Shown in pieces: positions 36,156 through 48,500 of a stretch of DNA of 64,000 nt. Numbering within the stretch: the stretch's first letter is position 1; every line of letters begins with the position of its first letter. This stretch comes from Amyelois transitella (taxonomy: Eukaryota; Arthropoda; Insecta; Lepidoptera; Pyralidae), in contig NC_083534.1 in NCBI RefSeq assembly GCF_032362555.1, positions 4,020,001 to 4,084,000 of the forward strand, given 5' to 3'. The position numbers and the translations under genes were made by a program. The notes under the pieces were generated by a model, which ran no database searches, was not told where the DNA came from, and was given only the letters and a program-made list of their open reading frames with translations.

Positions 36156-37929
36156 AATTTTTAGTCGGCCTTTTTGGCGGGAGGATCCCAAACGTCAATA
36201 TTTTTCCAAAATATATTTTTGATTGATAAATTAATGTGGATCTGTAAATGTGTTCTGTTAGTAGCCTCAAGAATAAACATACGTATTGTTGTAAATTTCA
36301 TTAATAAAAGTGGTAACACATTTTGTGTTTCTTTTTTATTGTTGGCATTACTGCCAATTAAAAAAAAACGCCCTTCGTCAGATTTTTTTTTTATCATTAA
36401 ATATAGAAATTTGCTACATAAAGTTGTGTTTGCGTATGGTCCTTCGAGCCGGATATGAACCAGGGACGTGTAAAAGGCGCGTGTAACTTGTCTATGGCCT
36501 TAATTTATCAATAGACAAAGATACATACAGTCCGTTCCATAGATTTCTATCATTCTCCTAACCTGTCAGTTATACAATTCACGAAGACATTTTTTAAGCA
36601 TTTAGCAATTACTAGCTGTGCCCGCGACTTCGTCCGCGTGAAATAGTTATTTTGGGCATCATTGAAGCCCTCAAGGATGAATAATTTTCCCCGCCCACAT
36701 TTACCATTATTTCTTCGCTCCTAATAGTTGCAGCGTGATACTATATAGCCTAAAGCCTTCCTCGATAAATGGTCTATTCAACACAAAAATAATTTTTCAA
36801 TTTGAACCACTTGTTCCTGAGATTAGCACGTCCAAACAAACAAACAAACTCTTCAGCTTTATAATAATAGTATAGATGTTACTATATCAAAACATTTTAA
36901 TTTCATCAATGTTTAAACGAAATACATATATATGTACGTAAATTACATACTAAACTATCACTATATGTATGTACACATCCTGTAATGTTCCACGCACTAT
37001 ATATTTTTTAAACACACGACAAGATATTACCACAAAAACAGTAAATCAGTCTGTGTTGGTTGACACATCATAGAAAATTAGGCATTATATTTCTTATAAA
37101 CAGCTATAAAAAAAGAAATTATTGATATTCTTTTTTTTCTTTTTCAAAAACCTATTGTTAATTGGTAATAAAAAAATTGTTTGTGCGATTTAGTATTTTT
37201 GCTTATGAGGCGACACAATAAAAAAAAAATTAATACATCTTTTGATTGAAATGTAGCTGTTTATTTTTTATTCATTGAGGGCAACACTGAACGTAGGCCC
37301 AGTCAAAAGCATAAAAAATATACAGAGCTGAAAATTCAACAAAAAATAATAATTGAAATCTAATTACGGTATGAAATGAAAATTTGAGAAAATAATATCA
37401 TGTTTTTTATGTAAATGTTTGTTTAGGTTTGAAAAAAAATATATTGGTATATACACTTTTATACACCACAATTCTGTATACTTAATATACTTTCGACTGT
37501 CCATCTCTTTCTAGACACTTAGCAAAGAAAGAGACAGCAAGTATTGAGAAATATCATTAACTACGCGATTATTACGCGTTAAGTTAGTAGTGTGCCGCGG
37601 TTTCGCGCGCCACTTTTTACACCAAGATTATATTAATATAGTTTCAAAGTCGATGTCTTAATCTAAAATATATGTGTACATAATAATTATAACCTATATA
37701 TATTTGGCAGTATGCACCGTTGACGCGCGCTCACAATTTTGTCCTGTGAAAAAAAAAATAATGTCAGCCTCTTTTTCTTCACAATTCAATTTTGGCGGGA
37801 ATTTAAATGTCATTTTGTGCGGATGAGAGTCGTGAATATACAAGTTTATTTTACTGTTGTATTTGAAATATATATTTAGCAGGATCGTGAGTCTATTAAA
37901 CATGAGTAATCTCGACTCGGAGGCGTGTT

Positions 37930-39490
37930 TTGACTCGTTAAATCTTAACCCTCACGCGGTACCGATTCCCCTTAATGATTCCGACTACCTTATCGACTCC
38001 CGCTAACGCTACGATCTACAACTCATCCCCTTAACGATTCCGACTCCTTTAGACTCCAGCTCACGCTATGGTCTACAACTCATCCCCTTAATGACTCCGA
38101 CTCCCTTATCGACTCCAGCTCACACTACGGTCTACAACTCATCCCCTCAACGATTCCGACTCCCTTATTAACTCCCACTCACACTACGGTCTACAACTCA
38201 TCCCCTTAATGATTCCGACTCCCTTATCGACTCCAGCTCACGCTACGATCTACAACTCATCCCCTCAACGATTCCTACTCCCTTATCAACTCCCACTCAC
38301 ACTACGGTCTACAACTCATCCCCTTAATGACTCCGACTCCCTTATCGACTCCAGCTCACACTACGGTCTACAACTCATCCCCTCAACGATTCCGACTCCC
38401 TTATCAACTCCCACTCCCGCTACGATCTACAACTCATCCCCTCAACGATTCCGACTCCCTTATTAACTCCCACTCACACTACGATCTACAACTCATCCCC
38501 TCAACGATGCCTACTCCCTTATCAACTCCCACTCCCACTACGATCTACAACTCATCCCCTCAACGATTCCTACTCCCTTATCAACTCCCACTCCCACTAC
38601 GATCTACAACTCATCCCCTTAACGATTCCGACTCCCTTATCAACTCCCACTCCCACTACGATCTACAACTCATCCCCTTAATGACTCCGACTCCCTTATC
38701 AACTCCCACTCCCACTACGATCTACAACTCATCCCCTCAACGATTCCGACTCCCTTATCAACTCCCACTCCCACTACGATCTACAACTCATCCCCTTAAT
38801 GACTCCGACTCCCTTATCAACTCCCACTCCCACTACGATCTACAACTCATCCCCTTAATGACTCCGACTCCCTTATCGACTCCCACTCACGTACGATAAC
38901 TAAATCTTAATCCACACTCGGTACAGATTTCCCCTTAACGGTTCCGACTCCCTAACCCACTCACACTACGGTCTACAACTCATCCCCTCAACGATTCCAA
39001 CTCCCTTATTAACTCCCACTAACACTACGATCTACAACTCATCCTCTTAATGATTCCAACTCCCTTATCGACTCCAGCTGACGTTACGGCCTACAACTCA
39101 TCCCCTTAACGATTCCGACTCCCTTATCAACTCCCACTCCCACTACGATCTACAACTCATCCCCTCAACGATTCCGACTCCCTTATCAACTCCCACTCCC
39201 ACTACGATCTACAACTCATCCCCTCAACGATTCCGACTCCCTTATCAACTCCCACTCCCACTACGATCTACAACTCATCCCCTCAACGATTCCGACTCCC
39301 TTATTAACTCCCACTCACACTACGGTCTACAACTCATCCTCTTAATGATTCCAACTCCCTTATCGACTCCAGCTCACGCTACGGTCTACAACTCATCCTC
39401 TTAATGATTCCAACTCCCTTATCGACTCCAGCTGACGCTACGGCCTACAACTCATCCCCTCAAAGATTCCAACTCCCACTCCCACCACGT
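37930..39490. repeat. Minisatellite, unit about 59-60 bp, about 26 units
   Basis: Units read CTACAACTCATCCCCT, then TAACGATTCCGACTCCCTTA, then TCAACTCCCACTCACACTACG. A subset carries TCGACTCCAGCTCACGCTACG instead, giving higher-order alternation. The array starts a few bases past the dishevelled exon 8 donor (minus strand) and runs away from it. It is open on the plus strand for up to 190 codons, purely because the unit lacks stops in that frame. Confidence 0.9.
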
Positions 39491-39501
39491 CCTACTCACC
39501 G

Positions 39502-42500
39502 TTACAAGAACAGCACGGGCCTGTCGCCCCTCGAGCTGCCGCTGGAGTGCGAGCGGTCCCGCCTTCCCCCCCCTCCGCCCCCCTCGTTGACGACGGAGGC
39601 CGCGGAACCGCTCGACGTGGACTTCACCTCGCCTTCTCTTGGGGCTGGAGGGGAAAACGCGAGTGATGAACAACTAACTATACACACGCATCTTCAATAA
39701 ATAAATATAAATACGGGACAATATACACAGATCGAGTTAGCCTCGAAGTAAGTTCTGAGATTCAAATAGTGACAGGTTGCTAGTACAACTAGCCTTATCA
39801 TGGATGTCGTAAAAGGTGACTAAGGGATAGGTTTACAAACTTGGAATTATTTTTAGGCGATGGTCTAGCAACCTGTCACTATTTGAATCTCAATTCTATC
39901 ATTAAGCCAAACAGCTGAACGTGGCCATTCAGTCTTTTCAACACTGTTGGCTGTCTACCTCGCAAGGGTTATAGACGTGACCGTATGTATGTATGTATGT
40001 GTGTAAATTCTCACCGTGTTGTTCTTTAGCTGTCAAATGTTCCGAACCAGCGCTGGAGCCGCCGCTGCCTGATAGCACACTCTCTTCACGATTATACCTG
40101 CAATTATACATGTTAATATAAAGTTAATAAAAAAATAAAACAGTCAAGCGCGTGTCGTATTTATTTATAACAACAAACATATGAAGAGGGAATTAAAATT
40201 ATATATATATAATTTATTGCAACAATACAAAATTTTAGGTATTTAACATACATACTTCACCTTAGTCGACGTTTACGACATCCATGGGAAAGAGATGGAG
40301 CGGTCCTACTCTTTTTTGTATTGGTGCCGGGAACCACACGGCTGATATATATATATATAACACTCACCCATATATAGTTTGCTCGCTGGCGACGCACGAC
40401 GTATATTTGAAGGGTATCGGCTGGTAGCCGTAGGAGCCCCCGTAGGGCATATAACCCGGTCCCATGACGCTGTGGACAAAAAATATTTTAGAATAGAATA
40501 GATTTATTTTCAAAATTGGATACAAGGTATCACTTATTGACGTCACATCACTTAAATCTAATTATAACTACTGCCGCTTCCAAAGCGCATGTGTAGAAGA
40601 AGCGGCGGAACAAACTACACTGTAGCATTTTCATCGGACGTCAATCCACACTAATAATAAAGAGGAAAGATTTGTATTTTTGTATGTTTGTGTGGAATAA
40701 ACTGAAAAACTACTGGTCCGATTTTGATAAAATTTGGCACAGATATAGAATAGACCTTCAAAAGTGACATAGGCATAAATTTGTTTTGAAATAAATTTGT
40801 TTTCAGGTAGATTATTCAACATTCATAAAGTAATCCGGGAAAAAAAGCGCTATCGAAAATCTTTCCGTGCGTGCGCTGGATCCAATGTTGATTATACAGA
40901 CATACAATGTATTACAAAAATAAAGGTTTTTTGCAGATCTATAAAAAAGTCCGCGACACGATATATCTAACTTCTATAATTTAGTAACTACAAGGTATTT
41001 TGTGCGTAAAAAAATAATGTAAATTCAAAGGTGCGTTTTGAGAATTATTATTACACAAGCATATTAATCCTTGTAATTGAAAGTTGTTTTATCATCAAGA
41101 TAATTTTACGGATATAAACTTTGTCCTTTACAGCTCAGTGATTGGATAAATAGATTCTGAAATATCGTGAAATTAAAAACACGCACTCCAAATAATTTTA
41201 AGTACCTACGTCACGCGAACGCGCTTGCCGCATAGGTACTTACGCGGTGTCTCGGTAACCTAAGCCGTGTGGTCAGTTCCTTACGCTTTTGGTTTCTTTT
41301 CCTTAAATTTTGAAGCTATTTGACTTAGGAGTGCTTATAAATTTGTTTTACTTTTAACGTCCTACTGATAAACCTATCCCAAGGGTATTTTATTTTTATT
41401 TGTGAGTATTCACATAATAATTGCTAATAAATTTTACTTCACTCTCTACCTATATTCTGTTGATCAACCTTTTCCGTACGTGTTTTACTTGTCACTGCCT
41501 ACATATCCAAACCGTATTTTATTTTTATTTATCAGTAGGAATAGTTAATTAGCTAATATGCCTAGAAAAAGAAGATCGCAACTATCTAGACATAGTTCCC
41601 AAGCGAGAATAGAAAAAGTACGTCGTACTGAAGAATCATTTCTTTAAAAAACTTTGATTAGGTGCACAGATTTGTAATTTAAATTATATATATATATGTA
41701 TATCTATAATTTTATATATATCTATAAATATAGTACATAATTGTAAAAATAAATATTATCGCCTGAGAGAAATGTTTTACTCTTTGTTTATTTCAAAATA
41801 TAAAACACAAAAATATGTCCACCCGTGCGAAGCCGGGGCGGGCCGCTAGTATCTATACTAATATTATAAAGCTGAAGAGTTTGTTTTGTTTGTTTATTTG
41901 TTTGTTTGTTTAAACGCGCTAATCTCAGAAACTACTGAACCGATTTGAATAATTTCACTGTTAGATAGTCTATTTATCGAGGAAGGCTATAGGCTACATT
42001 TTATCCCGGATTTCCTACGGGAAACGTCAACAATGCAGGTGAAAGTTGAATGAGTCGGCCATCTGCGAGCTTTCCACGCGAACGCTGCGCAAACCAACAA
42101 AGATATAGTAAAACAATGTACTAAAGATGTGAAGTACTCATTTTTTGCCACAAAAAAGTCCGCGAGAGCATATATCTATCTCTTAAGGTTTTCTTACAAT
42201 AACCACTTTTATGTTCATTTTTTAAGATTATTTTTTCATTATAAACATGAGTTATTTTGAAACCAATTTTCTTTAATTCAGTATTAATCCTTATCCAAAT
42301 AAATATGTTTATTACTTTCGGCTTTTCATGTAGACTAAAATTGCCATTTACAGTATATAAATCAGACGAATAGGTTTTGAGATATAGTCGTTATAAGCAA
42401 TTTGCAGCGAAACATTTAATACGGCGAACCAGCGTTCTTTCTAATACGCGTGACCGCCTGACCTTTTATTTATTAAAATCGGACCAGTAGTTTTGGAGAT

Positions 42501-45500
42501 ATATGCTAACATTGGTTTGCACAAACAAACGCACAACCTCTCACCCTAAACGCATATATACGGTCTCCGTTCGGTCGCGGGTAATGATGTGGGCCAAGTC
42601 GTCGCCAAGTCGCATAACAATTAGCAGCTATAATTGATAAAGCCGAGGAGGATGTTTGCAAAACTAAATATGATGCCCAAAATAACTATTCCACGCGGAC
42701 GAAGTCGCGGGCACAGCTAGTATACAAATATAAATCTCTTAAATCTAAATCATGGACGAATGCACATTGTCTACATTAAAAAACATGAATGAATGAACGT
42801 GCACAAGCATTTTAGAGACCATTATGTCAAACTCGGGCCACACATGTTTATCATTAATATAATCCTCTGTGCTGAAATAGGCTTGTGATAGTATATATAA
42901 TATACATATACACAGTTGTCTGATATCCTATAAAATATACTAGAGGCCGTCCGCGACTTCGTCCGCATGGAAACCCTTTCAATCCCGCGGTAATTTCGGA
43001 ATAAAAAGCAGCCTATATATACACATATATATATACATATATATACACATATATATATATATATGTACTCACTTGGGGTTGGGCAGCGCGTCGCTGAGCC
43101 CGTCGGCGTCGCGCAGCCGCAGCGCCGCCATGCCGGCGCACAGCTCGCCGCACACGTAGTAGCACTGCTCGGAGAATGTTATCTTGTTCACCGTGTGCCG
43201 TATGAAGCCGGCCTGGGGGATTATCGTTTAAAAAATAAATCTACACTAATAGATATTATAAAGAGAAAAACTTCGTTTGTGTTGTGTGGTTCCCGGCACC
43301 GATACAAAAAAGAATAGGACCACTCCATCTCTTTCCCATGGATGTCGTAAAAGGCGACTAAGGGATAGGCTTGCAAACTTGGGATTCTTTTTCAGGCGAT
43401 GGGCTAGCAACCTGTCACTATTTGAATGGAGTGGTCCTATTCTTTTTTTTGTATTGGTTCCGGGAACCACACGGCACAATAACAAAATATAAATTGAAAT
43501 TAGTGAAACCAAAAATGGCCCTCGCTCAGCATGTGTCATGGCAGAGCCAATACGCTGGTTTTCTGCGAGTACCGTACTAAATAAAACAAAATAAAAAATT
43601 AAACATTAAAACCTATAACTAAGAGTTACTCTAAATTATATCATTAACAAAAGAAAAAAAAAAATAGAATATTCAGAATATTTTTCATTATTAGCATAAA
43701 ATTTTGTATCATTATTTTACATGGCATTTTTACCTTTGTTTAGCCTAATAATTGTTACGCATAATATTATTTGGCATAACTTTTTAGGAATATTTCTTTA
43801 AGTATACCTACTATTAGCATAACCTAACCTAAGTAGTAGTCACCTTATAGTGCATTACACTACATCTGCTCCGCGCAAAAAATAAATAAGTCTTAACTAT
43901 ATTTATGCCTATTGTAATAGTATGCCAAAACCGATTATGGCAAAAACCTATTATGGCAAAAACCTATTATGGCAAAAAAAGGATGCGTCACTCGTTATGC
44001 CAAACAAAAATAGGGCAAAAAAAATTAGTCGAATGAAAGAGATCCCTAGATACATAAAATCACGCCTCTTTCCCGGAGGGGTAGGCAGGGACCTACCTGG
44101 GAATAATTATTAAAAAAAAATACATAAACAAAGAAAGAAAGGAAGAAAGGAAAAAATGTTTATTTTGTACACAATGAAAAGTGGAAAGATGTAGTCTCTG
44201 TCTTAAAGGCCTCTGTGGCGCAGCGGTAAATGCGTTTGTCTGTGACACCGGAGGTCCCGGGTTCGAATCCCGGTCAGGGCATGATGAGGAAAGAACTTTC
44301 TCTGAATGACCTGGGTTTGGATGTTTATCTATATAAGTATTTATTATAAAATATAGTATCGTTGAGTTTGTATCTCGTAACACAAGTCTCGAACTTACTT
44401 CGAGGCTAACTCAATCTGTGTAATTTGTCCCGTATATATTTATTTATTTTATAATGGAAAGTGGAAATAGCGAAGAAGTAATGGAAAATGTGAAAAAAAA
44501 AGGGGAAAATTATTCATCCTTGAGGGCAATTCAATGATTTCATATTGAGTATTTTATATAACCTTATAATACATACATACATATGGTCACGTCTATATCC
44601 CTAGCGGGGTAGACAGAGCCAACAGTCTTGAAAAGACTGATAGGTCACGTTCAGCTGTTTGGCTTAATGATAGAATTGTGATTCAAATAGCTCCGCGCAA
44701 AAAATAAATTAGTCTTAACTATATTTATGTCTATTGAAATAGTATGCCAAAACCAATTAGGCCAAAAAACTATTATGACAAAAAAAAAGTATGCGTCACT
44801 CGTTATGCCAAACAAAAATAGGCCAAAAAAATTAGTCGAATGAAAGGGATCCCTACATACATAAAATTACGCCTCTTTTCCGGAGGCGTAGGCAGAGACT
44901 ACCTACCTGGGAATAATTATTAAAAAAAATACATAAACAGAGAAAGAAAGGAAAAAATGTTTATTTGGTACACAATGAAAAGTGGAAAGATGTAGTCTCT
45001 GTCTTAAAGGCCTCTGTGGCGCAGCGGTAAATACGTTTGTCTGTGACACCGGAGGTCCCGGGTTCGAATCCCGGTCAGGGCATGATGAGGAAAGAACTTT
45101 CTCTGAATGACCTGGGTTTGGATGTTTATCTATATAAGTATTTATTATAAAATATAGTATCGTTGAGTTTGTATCTCGTAACACAAGTCTCGAACTTACT
45201 TCGAGGCTAACTCAATCTGTGTAATTTGTTTCATATATATATATTTAAAAAAAAACCCCTCCGGGTAAGAGGCGTGATTTTATGTATTATGTATATATAT
45301 ATTTATATATATATATTACATATATATATACGGGACAAATTAACGTTACACCAAGAGATATGAAACAGTGACTGACTCACTTTGAGCATGTGCGATGCGT
45401 ACTTCATATACATATATAATATAATATGAAGTACGCATATAACATAATATTATATATATATTATATATACGGTGCAAATTAACGTTCACCCCAAGAGATA

Positions 45501-48500
45501 ACTGACTCACTTTGAGCATGTGCGATTCGTACTTCATATATACACACACACACACATACCTATATATACACACACCAAGAGATATAAAACAGTGACCGAC
45601 TCACTTTGAGCATATGCGACGCGTACTTCCTCGCGTCGCGGCGGTCCGCTATGCCGGCGACGCGCTGCAGAATCCAATCCACTACGTCGGCGCCAATGAA
45701 CGCATTCGGTATTGTTATCTTCAGCCACATCCTGTCTCTGATCTCCAGGCCTGCGGGGGAATTGGTCAATGTATTGAAATGCTGCAGTGTAGTTTGTTCC
45801 ACCGCTACTTTTACACACGCGCTTCGGAAGCGGCGGTAGTTGTAGTTAGATTTGAGTGATGTGACGTCAATAAGTGTTACATTGTGTTGCTAGCCCATCG
45901 CCTAAAAAAGAATCCCAAGTTTGTAAGCCTATCCCTTAGTCGCCTTTTACAACATCCACGGCACATTGTATCCAATCACTACATAGTATAAAACAAAGTC
46001 GCTATTTTAGTCTGCTTAAATCTTTAAAATTACGCAACGGATTGTGATACGGTTTTTTGTAACTGGTAGAGTGATTCAAAAGGAAAGTTTTTATGTATAA
46101 TTTCTTCCGAATTCTGCACTCGTGCGAAGCCGGGGCGGGTCGCTAGTTTTGAAAATAAATCTATTCTATTCTACTACACAATGAAAACTCACCGGAATCC
46201 GGCCTCAGCATTGCCCTGACCACGACCGCCATGTCCATATTCACGGATAGGTGGGGCTCCGCGCCGCCGGCGGGCAGAGTGCTGGCGTCGGAGGCGGCGC
46301 GCTCCGACGCCGAGGACGCGGGCAGCGCCGACAGCGACGGCGGCGGCGGCGGGTACGCCTCGCGGAGCGCCTGCGTGTGCGCAACCCACGCGCCTGACAC
46401 ACAAAAACGATCATTTTTGAGCTACTACATATGCGATGGGCTAGCAACCTGTCGCAATTTGAATCTCAATTCTATCATTAAGCCAAATAGCTGAACGTGG
46501 CCTTTCAGTCTTTTCAAGACTGTTGGCTCTGTCCACCTAGCAAGGGATATAGACGTGACGATATGTATGCCTGCTGGTTCGGTCATGTGGAGAGGATGAA
46601 TGAAAGCGGGTTGACTAAGCAAATGTACAAAGGGAGTGTGAATGTTGGAGTGGGAAGGCCTAGACGGACGTACCTTGATCAAATCGGAGACGTTCTAGCT
46701 AAAGGTCAGGTCGAGAGTACCCGAAACCGCTGAGCTTGCATGAAGAGAAATATGCAATCCCCGCAAGAGATATGGACGTGATTATATGTATGTATGTATG
46801 TAGTAGTACATACATAGATACTCATACATATAATCACGTCAATATCCCTTGCGGGGTAGACAGACCCAAAACAGTCTTGAAAAGACTGATAGGCCACGTT
46901 CAACTGTTTGACTTAATGTTAGAATTGAGATTCAAATAGTGACAGGTCGCTAGGCCATCGCCTAAAAGAAGAATCCCAAGTTTATAAGCCTATCCCTTAG
47001 TCGCCTTTTACGACATCCATGGGAACGAGATGGAGTGGTCGTATTCTTTTTTTTTTATTTGTGCCAAGAACCACACGGCACACGGCCAAATAAAATATTT
47101 TTCATTTAATTTCTTTTTCAAAAAACAAAAAAAAATATTTATGTTCATTTAATACATACAGTTCATTAAATGCTACAGTAATAACATGTCACCTGGATCA
47201 ATAGGCCTCACGGGCTCCGTCCTCGGTATAGTGAAGTACCCCTTGGGGTTCGGGTCCCAACATTTAGCCACCACCAGCTTGATGGGCCCCGGCTTCTGTA
47301 CCACCTCGCGCAACACACGGACCGCTTCGTCATTGGTCATGTCCTCGAAATTAACATCGTTCACCTGCAAAATGATGTTACATGAATGATTAGGTAAAGG
47401 GTCAGGTCAAGAGTCCCCGAAACCGCCGAGCTTGCATGAAGAGAGTTATGAATGTGGATGAAGCGAAGGAAATATGCAGAGATCGTGGCAAGTGGAAAGA
47501 GGTAGTCTCTGCCTACCCCTCCGAGAAAGAGGTGTGATTTTATGTATGTATAATTATATAATTATTTTATTTTAAAGCTGATGTGTGTTCATCACTGCGC
47601 TTGTCTTTTTAAATGTTAGTCTGGTAAATTTTGAAAAGTATGTTGTAGCATGCATTTCTCCATACATACATATAAATACGTCTATATCCCTTGCGGGATA
47701 GACAGAGCCAACAGTTGAAAAGACTGATAGGCCACATTCAGCTGTTTGTCTTTAAGATATAAAATTGAGATTCAAATAGTGACAGGTTGCTAGCCCATCG
47801 CCTAATAGAAGAATCCCATGTTCGTAAGCGTATCTCTTAGTCGCTTTTTACGACATCCATGTGAGTGGTCTTACTCTTTTTTTTATTGAACCACTTGGCA
47901 CTTTATGGAACCATTTATAATGCATAAATTCTAAATTTGAATCAGTTGGAAGATAATTCAACAATCATTTGACATTTCTAAATGATGGATCAGCCTGACC
48001 ATACAATCAGTTTTCAAACAAATTAGGAACATCCTGTTTTGTACAAATACAAACAAATGCAGTGGGAGCGACGTTCCGGGCTTGAATGCCACAAAGCCCT
48101 CTTTTCAAGACTGTTGGCCCTTCTACCCAGCAAGGGATATAGACGTGATGATATGTATGTATGTTCTAATTTTGTATTATTAGTATAGAATAGAATAGGG
48201 AACCCGACATCTTTTCAGATTGTGTTTAAGAATAATCTTTATTTATTTATATATCCATAAAAAATAACATTTTAATGAAATAAATCTTATGGATTATTTA
48301 AAAACGTCAAAAATGTAATTAATTTAAAATTGCCGCGAAAACAGCACTTTACGTCAATTCAGATCGCGTGACGTCATATGTTTGGAAAACAAACTACAAG
48401 CCCTATTACAACACAAGTGATCAGTGCTTGGATTATTTAAGTATTTTCTCGCAGATCTAGAAACATGCAAAACCTATAAATATCAAACCTTGAAAATCAT

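Larger units (their letters stand above)
28934..37920. other. Long AT-rich intergenic or intronic stretch
   Basis: No supported coding exon seen. 29125-29290 contains a decayed tRNA-like head (TGGTGTAGTTGTTGGC). 30680-30920, 31765-31930 and 33205-33340 are decayed reverse (ATGT)n-tailed elements; 32163-32412 and 35655-35910 are forward ones. 31230-31370 has paired CGCGCGAAA / TTTCGCGCG motifs, followed by a 1965-type repeat (31370-31660). 32565-32935 is a LINE 3' fragment (minus). 36612-36880 is a reverse Helitron-like element. 32945-35640 and 36890-37920 are simple AT-rich DNA in which I see nothing definite. Confidence 0.55.

Noticed and set aside
38327-38899. 190-codon plus-strand open frame with repeating LPYQLPLPLRSTTHP-type peptide
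   Set aside because: It lies wholly within the 59-60 bp minisatellite. The frame is open only because the unit lacks a stop in that phase, and there is no splice or start context.
39404-39700. Plus-strand 98-codon frame with a Pro-rich end
   Set aside because: Starts in the minisatellite and is the reverse strand of dishevelled exon 8. It has no plausible splice sites on the plus strand.
45346-45573. Dishevelled exon fragments read as separate mini-exons
   Set aside because: They lack acceptors and are tandem copies of the exon 4 donor junction.
46189-46447. Arg-rich open frames overlapping 46193-46393
   Set aside because: Shadow frames of dishevelled exon 3, whose correct frame ([18 protein letters not shown]) is fixed by phase and family similarity.
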